A stretch of DNA of 64,000 nt. Origin: Hygrophila difformis (lineage: Eukaryota; Streptophyta; Magnoliopsida; Lamiales; Acanthaceae). Below, piece after piece: positions 48,301 through 59,453 of the stretch (positions within the stretch are counted from its first letter, which is position 1; the number at the start of each line of letters is the position of its first letter). The position numbers and the translations under genes are program-made. The stretch covers positions 5,685,431-5,749,430 of the forward strand of contig JAOANR010000005.1 of assembly GCA_030278955.1 (NCBI GenBank). The letters are read 5' to 3'. The notes beneath the pieces are model-generated. The model ran no database searches and had not been told where the DNA came from. It saw only the letters and a list, made by a program, of their open reading frames with translations.

Positions 48301-48454
48301 ATTTTTAAATTATTTATGAATGGGCTGTTTGAATATTTTAAATTCTGAAAAACCATAGCCTTGCATCTCTTTAGTGAGCTCGGAGAAACCGTGTCTTGCT
48401 AGGGAGGTGTGGCGGTGGCATCCCGGCCTGGGTTACCAAATCCGGGGTGTTACA
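45346..48454 (+). repeat. Element C 3' LTR (3109 bp)
   Basis: It is collinear with the 5' LTR at an offset of 5080 bp up to the poly-A tract at ~45901, which is two bases longer. There are then five instead of four CTGTAGC repeats (~45940-45980). No other difference was noticed. It ends GGTGTTACA followed by TSD ATATT. Confidence 0.95.
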
Positions 48455-49789
48455 ATATTATTCAAAGATACATTAATGAATATATGAAAAATATTTATAT
48501 ATATATATAGACCATGTTTTCATAAAAATATGTCACTCCTCCTAATAAATATGCAATTATATAGTTGTTAATCGTTAAAAACTATGTTTTATAATTATAT
48601 TATTATAATTGTATATAAATATAAATCTATATATCTATACATATATATATATATATTAAAGCATTAGTGAACAACCCATCCTACATTTATTGTGGTGTCT
48701 CCATTTTAAATTTCTAATTTTTATAGATTTTTCCATTTTTTTTATTTATTAATTTTAGATTTTTGCATTATTTATCTATTTATTATTTATTCATTATAGA
48801 TTATCAATTTTTGAAATATATGAAATTTTCAATTTATATGGAATTCCCACAATGTTCATTTCAAAAAAGATTTGAAAGATTTGAAATTTTGTATATTTTA
48901 TTATATCTACATTATGTTGCATTTTTCAATTTACTAATTTTAAATTTTGGAATATATTTATAAAATCTATCATTTACTTATAAATTCTAACTATATCTAT
49001 CATGTTGTGTCACTATATATTCACTTTTAAAAAGATTTGAAAGATCAAATTAGAAATTTTGCTTTTTTATTTTATTTATTCTGGATTTTATTACTTTTGC
49101 ATTTTTATTTTATCTTTTTTATATTATATTATTTTGCATTTTTTTATTTTATTTATTTTAGATTGTATTGCTGCATTTATTATTTATTTATAAATTTTCA
49201 GTTTTTACACCATATAATTATTATGACATTAATTAATAGACATTTTCAATTTTTGCACCATAGGTTTATTACGACGAGAGGTTATGCACTGGACACTAAA
49301 AATTATGTTGCGCTTATGTTTCAATATGGTCATCATATTGTAATTTCGATAATTTTGTGTAGATTTGGTCTTAATTTTAGTTATAATTTTTTTTTGGTGT
49401 TGTAAATGATGTAAGCAAAATACATTGCACATCATATTTATTTATTCATGATATATTAATGTGTATATGGCAATCCCAATTTTTTGATCTTAAAAGATAT
49501 TTAATTTCCAATTTATGTGGAGTTCCCACAATTTTCTGTTTTTAAAAAATTTAGAATTTCAAATTTATATGGAATATTAATGTGTAATTCGCAATGTATA
49601 TATGGATTTTATATTATTAAAAGATACATTAATGAATATATGAAAAATATTTATATATATATATAGACCATGTTTTCACAAAAATATGTCACTCCTCCTA
49701 ATAAATATGCAATTATATAGTTGTTAATCGTTAAAAACTATGTTTTATAATTATATTATTATAATTGTATATAAATATAAATCTATATA

Positions 49790-49828
<39 letters not shown>

Positions 49829-52800
49829 GCATTAGTGAACAAACTATCCTACATTTAATGTGGTGTCTCCATTTCAAATTTCTAATTTTTATAGATTTTT
49901 CCATTTTTTTTATTTATTAATTTTAGATTTTTGCATTATTTATCTATTTATTATTTATTCATTATAGATTATCAATTTTTGAAATATATGAAATTTTCAA
50001 TTTATATGGAATTCCCACAATGTTCATTTCAAAAACGATTTGAAAGATTTGAAATTTTGTATATTTTATTATATCTACATTATGTTGCATTTTTCAATTT
50101 ACTAATTTTAGATTTTGGAATATATTTATTTATTCATTATAGATTTTGGCCTATCGTGTATAAAATCTATCATTTACTTATAAATTCTCACTATATCTAT
50201 CATGTTGTGTCACTATATATTCACTTTTAAAAAGATTTGAAAGATCAAATTAGAAATTTTGCTTTTTTATTTTATCTATTCTGGATTTTATTACTTTTCC
50301 ATTTTTATTTTATCTTTTTTATATTTTATTATTTTGCATTTTTTTATTTTATTTATTTTAGATTGTATTGCCGCATTTATTATTTATTTATAAATTTTCA
50401 GTTTTTACACCATATAATTATTATGACATTAATTAATAGACATTTTCAATTTTTGCACCATAGGTTTATTACGACGAGAGGTTATGCACTGGACACTAAA
50501 AATTATATTGCGCTTATGTTTCAATATGGTCATCATATTGTAATTTCGGTAATTTTGTGTAGATTTGGTCTTAATTTTAGTTATAATTTTTTTTGGTGTT
50601 GTAAATGATGTAAGCAAAATACATTGCACATCATATTTATTTATTCATGATATATTAATGTGTATATGACAATCCCAATTTTTTATTTTTAAAAGATATT
50701 TAATTTCCATTTTATGTGGAGTACCCACAATTTTCTGTTTTTAAAAAATTTAGAATTTCAAATTTATATGGAATATTAATATGTAATTCGCAATGTATAT
50801 ATGGATTTTATATTATTCAAAGATACATTAATGAATATATGAAAAATATTTATATATACATATATAGACCATGTTTTCATAAAAATATGTCACTCCTCCT
50901 AATAAATATGCAATTATATAGTTGTTAATCGTTAAAAACTATGTTTTATAATTATATTATTATAATTGTATATAAATATAAATCTATATATCTATACATA
51001 TATATATATTAAAGCATTAGTGAACAACCCATCCTACATTTATTGTGGTGTCTCCATTTCAAATTTCTAATTTTTATAGATTTTTCCATTTTTTTTATTT
51101 ATTAATTTTAGATTTTTGCATTATTTATCTATTTATTATTTATTCATTATAGATTATCAATTTTTGAAATATATGAAATTTTCAATTTATATGGAATTCC
51201 CACAATGTTCATTTCAAAAAAGATTTGAAAGATTTGAAATTTTGTATATTTTATTATATCTACATTATGTTGCATTTTTCAATTTACTAATTTTAAATTT
51301 TGGAATATATTTATAAAATCTATCATTTACTTATAAATTCTAACTATATCTATCATGTTGTGTCACTATATATTCACTTTTAAAAAGATTTGAAAGATCA
51401 AATTAGAAATTTTGCTTTTTTATTTTATTTATTCTGGATTTTATTACTTTTGCATTTTTATTTTATCTTTTTTATATTATATTATTTTGCATTTTTTTAT
51501 TTTATTTATTTTAGATTGTATTGCTGCATTTATTATTTATTTATAAATTTTCAGTTTTTACACCATATAATTATTATGACATTAATTAATAGACATTTTC
51601 AATTTTTGCACCATAGGTTTATTACGACGAGAGGTTATGCACTGGACACTAAAAATTATGTTGCGCTTATGTTTCAATATGGTCATCATATTGTAATTTC
51701 GGTAATTTTGTGTAGATTTGGTCTTAATTTTAGTTATAATTTTTTTTTGGTGTTGTAAATGATGTAAGCAAAATACATTGCACATCATATTTATTTATTC
51801 ATGATATATTAATGTGTATATGGCAATCCCAATTTTTTGATCTTAAAAGATATTTAATTTCCAATTTATGTGGAGTTCCCACAATTTTCTGTTTTTAAAA
51901 AATTTAGAATTTCAAATTTATATGGAATATTAATGTGTAATTCGCAATGTATATATGGATTTTATATTATTAAAAGATACATTAATGAATATATGAAAAA
52001 TATTTATATATATATATAGACCATGTTTTCACAAAAATATGTCACTCCTCCTAATAAATATGCAATTATATAGTTGTTAATCGTTAAAAACTATGTTTTA
52101 TAATTATATTATTATAATTGTATATAAATATAAATCTATATATCTATATATATATATATATATTAAAGCATTAGTGAACAAACTATCCTACATTTAATGT
52201 GGTGTCTCCATTTCAAATTTCTAATTTTTATAGATTTTTCCATTTTTTTTTATTTATTAATTTTAGATTTTTGCATTATTTATCTATTTATTATTTATTC
52301 ATTATAGATTATCAATTTTTGAAATATATGAAATTTTCAATTTATATGGAATTCCCACAATGTTCATTTCAAAAAAGATTTGAAAGATTTGAAATTTTGT
52401 ATATTTTATTATATCTACATTATGTTGCATTTTTCAATTTACTAATTTTAGATTTTGGAATATATTTATTTATTCATTATAGATTTTGGCCTATCGTGTA
52501 TAAAATCTATCATTTACTTATAAATTCTCACTATATCTATCATGTTGTGTCACTATATATTCACTTTTAAAAAGATTTGAAAGATCAAATTAGAAATTTT
52601 GCTTTTTTATTTTATTTATTCTGGATTTTATTACTTTTCCATTTTTATTTTATCTTTTTTATATTTTATTATTTTGCATTTTTTTATTTTATTTATTTTA
52701 GATTGTATTGCCGCATTTATTATTTATTTATAAATTTTCAGTTTTTACACCATATAATTATTATGACATTAATTAATAGACATTTTCAATTTTTGCACCA

Positions 52801-53579
52801 TAGGTTTATTACGACGAGAGGTTATGCACTGGACACTAAAAATTATGTTGCGCTTATGTTTCAATATGGTCATCATATTGTAATTTCGGTAATTTTGTGT
52901 AGATTTGGTCTTAATTTTAGTTATAATTTTTTTTGGTGTTGTAAATGATGTAAGCAAAATACATTGCACATCATATTTATTTATTCATGATATATTAATG
53001 TGTATATGGCAATCCCAATTTTTTTTTTAAAAGATATTTAATTTCCAATTTATGTGGAGTTCCCACAATTTTCTGTTTTTAAAAAATTTAGAATTTCAAA
53101 TTTATATGGAATATTAATCTGTAATTCGCAATGTATATATGGATTTTATATTATTCAAAGATACATTAATGAATATATGAAAAATATTTATATATATATA
53201 TAGACCATGTTTTCACAAAAATATGTCACTCCTCCTAATAAATATGCAATTATATAGTTGTTAATCGTTAAAAACTATGTTTTATAATTATATTATTATA
53301 ATTGTATATAAATATAAATATATAATAAATAATATAAATCTTATATATGTTTTAGTATATTAAAAATAATACAAAAAAATTATACTATTGTTAATGGAAT
53401 TCTGAAAACTCATCTTTTATGGATAATTGGTTTAGAGTAAATTAATTATTTTCGTAAAATATAGTATTGTAAATAAAAGAATCGAGTGTATAAAGAGTTA
53501 TTATATTGGGGGTGCAAATAGATCCATATATAAATAAAGAAGAAAAATTGAATTTTTTTTATCTATCTTTTAAGAAATG

Positions 53580-53868
53580 TTCCCTCCATTTTATAATAAG
53601 TGTAATACTAGGAAATGACAGGAATTTAAGATAAGTTAATAAAATTGATTTAGTTGAAGAATTACAATAACTAAATAAATAAAATAAGATGAGTCATATT
53701 TGACTTTTTTCCTTTTGAGTTTTATTTTAATGAATATCAAAAAATAATAATTTAAGTATAATTAGTAAAAATTATTAACCTTCAAAACATTCTGAATACA
53801 ATAACATAACATTTATTTCCAAGCACCACAAAAAGGAAAGTGTAACACTTAAAAAGACGAATGAAGTA
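53580..53868. mobile_element. Degraded Stowaway-like MITE inside the Helitron
   Basis: The left part TTCCCTCCATTTTATAATAAG and the right part CTTAAAAAGACGAATGAAGTA resemble worn Stowaway ends, with GTGTAATAC / GTGTAACAC placed symmetrically. Ends and TSD are eroded, so the assignment is tentative. Confidence 0.5.
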
Positions 53869-53958
53869 ATTCATTAATCTATATTTTAACAAATTTTTAA
53901 TTGAGGAGAACAAATATAAATGTTGCAAACTCTATAAGTTAAAAAATTTTTCTCTGGA

Positions 53959-55797
53959 ATGCCAGTAATGAATGGAGTTTTAACGTCTGAAATAGATAAT
54001 TTATTGATACTAGACGAGACATATTATATTAAAGAAGAAATGAAGGCGGATCATGCTAAGGTATTACCTTTGTTGATTGATGAGCAGAAGAATGTTTATA
54101 ATAAAATAATGTCTGTAGTTGACAGTGATGAAGGTTGATTATTTTTTTCTTTACGTGGTGGAACTGACAAGACATTTATCGATAATTTATCTAGAAAATA
54201 TTATGTTTAGTCCTTCATGGGGATGTGATATTGTTCTGCCTGTAGCAACCGGTGGAATAGCACCCCTACTCCTTCCAAGAGGTAGGACTACACATTCTAG
54301 ATTTGATATTCCACTAGATTGTGACCAGAATTCTATATGAAAAAACTTACCCAGTTATTTAACCTCTGTTCTCAATAAAACAAAGCTCAATATTTGGGAT
54401 GAAAATTATTGATTGGTATAATGATTATGAGCCCGTCTGAATTAATCAAATTACTCATTTGATTTCAGAGGAAAAAATTTCACTCGCAGTTTGTTTTACT
54501 ATGACTATAAAAAAAAACAAAAATCAATGTCAATCTTTAAATAAGAATGGACCTATCTTCAACAATCAGTTTTTACCCATATCAGTGATATATTGCAATA
54601 TCTCGTGTCACTGGAGAGAGGGGACTCGAAGTATTAACTCAAAATACTACAAGAAATGTTATTTACAATGCAAATTATATTGATAGAAATTTGCACAATG
54701 AATAATACTTCATGTAGGTGATGGTAATGGGTAAAACTGTATAGATCTTGGAGAGGTACAATTAAATGTGACATTTTCAGATGATACTTTTATAAACTTT
54801 ACGGGAGATCCAATAGCGGCAATGGTTGAGAGTACTTATACCAATATAAACTGCACCACTTCAAATCCAGACATTTTTACTATATATTAACCCCTACCAA
54901 TAAAATTGTTGATACGATCAATCATTATATCATAGTATTATGTATGCAAATGAAAATGTGTATATATATAAGTTTTAACAAAATTTGTAAAGATGATGAA
55001 AGCATAGATAATCCCAGTAAATTATTTTTACTGGAACATCTAAACGCGATCAATTGTTCTGGATTACCGAATCATGAAATATAGTTGAATGACGGTTGTA
55101 TAGTCATGCTTATTAGGAATATAGATCCATCAAATAAATTATGCAATGAAAGTATGTTGATAGTAACCAAGATGCGGAACTATATAATTGAGGTTAAATT
55201 AATTTTCGGGAAACCATGAAAGTAGAAAATTCTTGACCGGTAGAAAACCCATTTTACTTAACCAAATTTCTCATTCGATTTCATATGAGAAAATTCTCAC
55301 TCGCAGTTTATTTTGCAATGATTACTAACAAAAGTCAATGTCAATCTTTAAAAAATGTTAAGACTTTATCTTTCAAAACCTATTTTTAGCCATGAACAGT
55401 TATGCTACAATATTTCGTGTCACTAGAAAGATGTGGCTCAAAGTATTAATATGCAATTAAGAATGATTAACTCAAAATAGCACAAGAAATATTATTTACA
55501 ATGAAATTTTTATATGACAGAAAATTTGCAAAATGGATAGTTGATGTAGGTGAAGGTAAAGCTGGTATTGATTTTGGAGATGTACAATCAGATTTGACAT
55601 TTCCGGATGACATTCTTATAAACTTTACGGGTGATCCTATAGAGACAATTTTTAAGAGTACGTATATAAATATAAATTGCATCATTTCAAATTCAGACAT
55701 TTTTAAATTAAAGATAGTGCTATATCAGCCCCTACCAATGGGATTTTCAATAAATTGTGAGGAAATTTTTCATATTATGCTTAATACTTATATTTAA
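53959..55797 (+). pseudogene. Helitron helicase (Pif1-like) pseudogene with repeated segments
   Basis: Frame fragments spell helicase motifs: LPLLIDEQKNVYNKIMSVV before a broken Walker A (RGGTDKTF for GGTGKTF) near 54060-54170; then VATGGIAPLLLPRGRTTHSR (54240-54300). At 54470-54670 come C-terminal motifs LAVCFTMTIKKNKNQCQSL and, after a frameshift, AISRVTGERGLEVL. A middle segment follows, LGEVQLNVTFSDDTFINFTG (~54748) and GLPNHEI..LNDGC..MLIRNID (~55055-55130). A second set repeats both: FAMITNKSQCQSLKNV (~55310) and FAKWIVDVGEGKAGIDFGDV with GDPIETI (~55520-55660). Many stops and shifts exclude function. The order C-terminal, middle, C-terminal, middle is abnormal. Confidence 0.85.
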
Positions 55798-56078
55798 ATT
55801 TTGTTTTATCTTAATTTAATTTTCAAATTAAATAAAAATATTGTTTTAATAATTATTTTTATTGATCTATTAGGTTTATATCGGACAAACCACATAAGCT
55901 AAAGAATACTGTATAATATGATTTCTTTGTTAGTTTTAAAAATAATTAAATTATATCATTATATGTATCATCTTTTGAGTATATATAAAATTATTACACA
56001 TTTTTCATTACTTAAAATATAATTTATTATTACTTTATCTAATACAAGTATATATATTATATAAAATATATAGTTATG

Positions 56079-56108
56079 CCCGTCGAGTCTCGACGGGTTA
56101 CTTACTAG
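56079..56108 (+). other. Helitron 3' terminal hairpin and CTAG end
   Basis: CCCGTCGAG-T-CTCGACGGG forms a perfect 9-bp stem (56079-56097), followed by TTACTTA and CTAG at 56105-56108. This is the standard replication-termination structure of plant Helitrons. Confidence 0.88.
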
Positions 56109-57001
56109 TTTAAAAAGAAAAAAAAAGATATTTACCCCTTTTTGAATTTAGAGTTTGGTAAATGATTTAAAACATAGTGAATTCTTTTGCATCAAATAAC
56201 TTTATTATTGTTCACCGAAAAAAATAACTTTATTATTTGGTCACATAATTTGGTCAAATGATATAGCTAGATATTAATCCATTTTTTTACATTTTAAATT
56301 TTTTGTTAACATATTGTTAGTTTTAAAAATGATTTTAAAAGATGGTTGAGAACTTTGTTCAACTGGCCAAATCTATATATAATTTTCAACCGGGATTCTT
56401 GCCAACCTAGCCCTCTACTCATACCCTTTATCCCTTTGTAATGTGTGTATCATGAGCTTTCACCATCCATTTCTCCAACTTGACCGCAAAAATAAGAAAA
56501 ATAGTAGTAAAAAATAAAAAATTAAATTTTAAATTAATTTATTAGATATAATAAGGGGGTCTAATTAAATTTCTTTTATTAGATCAGGACCTCCGAAAAT
56601 GATTAGACACCGTACCCAATAATATTATTATTGTAGTAACCATTATACAAGGTCAAAACTTTTGCAATGGGTCTAATTGTCCTTATTGGGTATATCATCA
56701 TATATGAGATATGAATTTTATATCATACACTGGCAGTATATTTTATTGAAATGGTACGAAAGATCCATCCAAAAGAGATATATAAAATTGGTAATTAAAT
56801 TTGAACAGTTCAATACATTTTTTTTTTTTAAAATAATACCTGAACAGTTCAATACATTTGGATACCACTAGATTTTTAATTCATTGAGTTTTTGGTGATT
56901 GGTGAGATATTAGATGATAATTGATTAAAAAAAAAAAAGGAAAGAAATACAGCTAGATTTTATAGGTAACCTTCACAACTAATGAATTTTTTATTTATAT
57001 A
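56109..57001 (+). other. Third-copy P450 spacer resuming after the Helitron
   Basis: From about 56285 (CCATTTTTTTACATTTTAAA) the sequence follows 35645-36090 through AAAGATGGTTGAGAAC, ATCATACACTGGCAGTATA, CGAAAGATCCATCC and a duplicated TGAACAGTTCAATACATT, and continues with CCACTAGATTTTTAATTCA. Around 56400-56470, CCCTCTACTCATACCC and TCCCTTTGTAATGTGTG resemble the 3' half of the SINE at 31400, possibly an old copy. No gene is present. Confidence 0.7.
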
Positions 57002-57794
57002 CTCCCTCCGTTTTTTTATAATGTTACCCTTTGCATAGTTGATACTATTCATTAAGTGACTTTGATTCAATTTTTTAGCAAAGTTATATAAGATAAAACA
57101 TTATCAATTGAGATATTGTTGGATTCGTCTAATGACGTAGTTTTATACTATCAAATTTTTATAATTTTACTTGGGAAAAATGCCAAAATGGTGCCGTAAC
57201 TTTGCCAATTTTCCAATTTGGTGCCATAAGTTTGAAGTTTTCTAATTTGGTGCCGTAACTTTGCTAATGTTTTCCAAAATGGTCTCATCAGGCCTTAATA
57301 ACTCATATTTGCTAGCGTGACACGTGATTAGTGTAAATAATTAATTTAAGTATACCATGTAGGTATCACGTAGGCATAGATTGATTTTGACCTACACATT
57401 TGGACACTTTCTAACCCTATTTCTAATTTAATGGTCCCCTTCCAACTCTGCAAGTACGCATAAAATGTGTTTGAAAGTATCCATATGTGTGGGTTAAACT
57501 CAGTCAATGCCTAAGTGACACCTACATGATATAATTAAATAATTATTTACACTAATCTCATGCCACATAAGCAAATGTGGGTGATTAAGGCATGATGGGA
57601 CCATTTTGGAGAACATTAGCAAAATTATGGCACCAAATTAGAAAACTCCAAAATTATGGCACCAAATTAGAAATTGACAAAGTTACGGCACTATTTTGGC
57701 ATTTTTTCCATTTTACTTGTATATAATTTGAGTTATTAATATATTGGATTGCATGCAACGTAGAAGTGGACAAGTTAAAAAAGAACGGAGGGAG
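57002..57794. mobile_element. Stowaway-like MITE split by a MULE MITE
   Basis: The left end CTCCCTCCGTTTTTTTATAA and the right end AAAAAAGAACGGAGGGAG are inverted, with TA on both sides (57000-57001, 57795-57796). Without the nested MULE at 57173-57709 (plus 9-bp TSD) it is about 247 bp, similar to the copies at 2513 and 60328. Confidence 0.88.
57173..57709. mobile_element. Mutator-like (MULE) MITE, 537 bp, nested
   Basis: It starts GGGAAAAATGCCAAAATGG and ends in the complementary TTTGGCATTTTTTCC. Long inverted arms repeat GGTGCCGTAACTTTG and TTTGGTGCCATAA. A perfect 9-bp TSD ATTTTACTT lies at 57164-57172 and 57710-57718. TIR form and 9-bp duplication indicate the MULE superfamily. It has no coding capacity. 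Confidence 0.93.
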
Positions 57795-57997
57795 TAGTAC
57801 ATTTCTATGGGTGTATAAATGTATTATATATTCAGAGAAAATGATTATGACCAATAATAAAGAGAGTTGATTTTTCATAGGACTAACCGTAATCTTTATA
57901 TATTGAATATGATGAAAATAAATATTTTTGTAATAAATGCATTCTCTATTAAAAAAAAAACTAATCAGTTCAACAAAAAAATTGCAACAATATCATT

Positions 57998-58247
57998 GGC
58001 CCGGTTTGGCAAAACAACTAAATACAATCAACTAATTTGTCTCACAATATAAGATAAAATAGCTTATTTAAAAAGACAAAAACAGTGTTCAATCAGCTCT
58101 TTCTAAAAACCGCTGCAAATAGCAACATTTTGGATTTTAGCTTATTCCAGGCAAATACTTAGACTCAAAATTGTCAAACATGTAATTTTAACTAATTATT
58201 ACTCACAGATGCAGTAAACAGCTAACAACTAATTCCCAAACAGGGCC
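57998..58247. mobile_element. Tourist-like MITE, 250 bp
   Basis: The ends are GGCCCGGTTTGGCAAAAC and TTCCCAAACAGGGCC, with a 3-bp ATT duplication (57995-57997, 58248-58250). The intact P450 copy has the uninterrupted ATATCATTATCACA at 32238-32251, an empty site that fixes the boundaries. A 3-bp TSD with GGCC..GTTTGG ends suggests PIF/Harbinger. Confidence 0.85.
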
Positions 58248-58600
58248 ATTATCACATAAATATATACTGTATACCCACTGTAATAAGATGGGGCCGACAC
58301 GTTTTCTTGCTCAAAAATAGTTCTCCATCTAGTTGTACTAAAAGAGATTGTGTGTCGGTTGCTGCACATGCAGACAACATATATATGATATGAGAGTTGT
58401 ATTATTGTATAATGGAAAAATATGTGATGATGAAGATGTTTTGTGCGATACGAGATATATGTTTTTTGTGATTTATGCACATGCATACTTTTAAAGGAAT
58501 TGCATTGTAATTGGATTATAGGTGTACTTCGCATTGTATAATGTTTCTATGCTGGTATTTACACGTAACCTCTGACATTTGGATTAGCATTTATGTGTGT

Positions 58601-58851
58601 TTTTTTTTTTTTTTTTTTTTTGAGAAAAATGATGTTCCATTGATCACCAAAACAAACTCCTTGTTATAGATGTCCCGAAATCAACTTACAAAGCCAAACT
58701 AAACAATGAGTGCTAGGGTACATAACTATCTACCGTTTGAAACACACAGAGTAAAACCAAAATTGCACTCATGCCTTCACTAAACACAAATGCACTCATC
58801 TAACCTTCGAAATCAACACACAGAAAAATATTCAAACAGTACTATTGAAAC
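58601..58851 (-). mobile_element. Non-LTR retroposon (LINE 3' end or SINE), poly(A) on the minus strand
   Basis: It starts with ~21 T's on the plus strand (a poly(A) tail in element sense) and is flanked by CATTTATGTGTGT direct repeats (58588-58600 and 58852-58864). The homologous intact region (32649-32670) has a single AATTATGTGTGTTTTTAAA, the empty site. Minus-strand sequence before the tail, GATCAATGGAACATC, resembles the 3' ends of plant LINEs. The 5' end is presumably truncated. Confidence 0.82.
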
Positions 58852-59106
58852 CATTTATGTGTGTTTTTAAAATAAAATTAGTTGACAATTAGATATTTGC
58901 TACATTAAAATTTATATTGAAAAGGAAAGGAAAAATGAATCATGGATAATATATACTGTATTTATTTATATCATAATTGTAACTTGTACCCCAAGGCAAA
59001 ACCTCAACAACTATTGTCCTTATCTGTATGTTGTTATATATACATATCAAGCAAACATATCTGGTTGTCCAAATCTTACAACTTTAACTTTACGATAATA
59101 CTCAAA

Positions 59107-59453
59107 TGGCAATTAAGATACTATGCAGAATTCTAAAAATCTATATGTGCAACATGATCCCTACTATTGTAAAAATGATGAAAGACTTGAATTGTTTGTA
59201 TTATTTAAAATCCTCCTAAATATGGTATTAAATCATATCCCTAAAATTATGCTTGTATAACTGCCCGTTCTCTATGTAAAGATATCAAATCCTAAATATG
59301 ATTGTATAATCCCTAAATTAAATCCCTGAATCTGGAACCAGTAATATTTATATAAATTTTTTTTTAAAAAAAAGAAAAAAACCGCACACATCTGCACACA
59401 TTGATATTTGGCAAAATCTGCAAAAACTTGCACAACCCTTTCTCGGTGTGAAG
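59107..59453. other. Spacer between the third P450 copy and the FAR1-like pseudogene
   Basis: AT-rich sequence without recognised features except a mixed T/A tract (59357-59385). Confidence 0.45.

Larger units (their letters stand above)
40266..48454 (+). mobile_element. Element C: gag-only LTR retrotransposon (TR-GAG type)
   Basis: This 8.19 kb element is inserted in unit 3 of the tandem array with a perfect TSD ATATT (40261-40265, 48455-48459); joining the flanks restores the array sequence. LTRs are 3.1 kb with TG...CA ends, an initiator-Met primer site follows the left LTR, and the 2 kb interior codes for gag only. Pol is missing. Length difference between LTRs is 13 bp (two A's and one 11-bp CTGTAGCACTA unit); I noticed no base substitution, so this is the youngest insertion in the window. 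It shares LTR sequence, leader words and polypurine modules with element B. Confidence 0.96.
36974..53310 (+). repeat. Seven-unit tandem array (~1.15-1.19 kb units), dimeric higher-order pattern
   Basis: Units start at ATTAAAGCATTAGTGAAC: 36974, 38123, 39274, 48655, 49823, 51008 and 52162. Unit 3 is split by element C. Two types alternate. Type B (units 3, 5, 7) has a 32-bp insert containing TTTTGGCCTATCGTG and diagnostic bases (TTGCCGC, TTTTCCATTTT). Type A (2, 4, 6) lacks it (TTGCTGC, TTTTGCATTTT). The dimer period is 2338-2353 bp. Unit 1 has an A-type front and B-type rear; unit 7 has a B-type front and a rear with A-type bases. Units are ~85% AT and carry the same spurious ORFs, so coding is unlikely. 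Microsatellite (TA)n length at unit junctions varies. Confidence 0.93.
36963..56108 (+). mobile_element. Helitron with 5' tandem array, helicase remnant and nested LTR element
   Basis: The 5' end is TCTATATATATATTAAAGC preceded by A (36962). The 3' end is a 9-bp-stem hairpin (56079-56097), seven bases, then CTAG (56105-56108) followed by T. TC...CTAG between A and T with a subterminal hairpin and no TSD is the plant Helitron signature. A decayed Pif1-type helicase (53959-55797) supports descent from an autonomous Helitron. Net of element C and its TSD the Helitron is ~10.95 kb. About 8 kb of this is seven tandem units that each begin with the Helitron 5' terminus. Its insertion split the spacer of the P450 locus array. 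Rep-domain sequence was not found. Confidence 0.85.
57795..59106 (+). pseudogene. Third P450 copy: upstream region only, coding part lost
   Basis: Together with 56880-56995, this matches the region upstream of the intact gene (32050-32920): ATCTTTATATATTGAATATG, AAGATGGGGCCGACACG, TTCTTGCTCAAAAATAGTTC, ACGTAACCTCTGACATTTG, TTATATATACATATC (the equivalent of the TATA region) and AACTTTAACTTTACG just before the expected start. At 59106 an ATG stands near the expected place (CTCAAATGGC versus CTCAAAATGGG), but what follows is not P450 sequence. Two insertions (57998, 58601) lie within. The gene body was deleted or never duplicated. Confidence 0.75.

Noticed and set aside
36974..53310. CRISPR-like or centromeric satellite array
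   Set aside because: Units are ~1.15 kb, lie within Helitron ends and number only seven. There is no spacer/repeat alternation, and nothing shows a centromere here.
56395..56470. Second SINE copy
   Set aside because: Resembles the 3' half of the SINE at 31400, but no B box, tail or TSD is visible. Mentioned only as a possibility.
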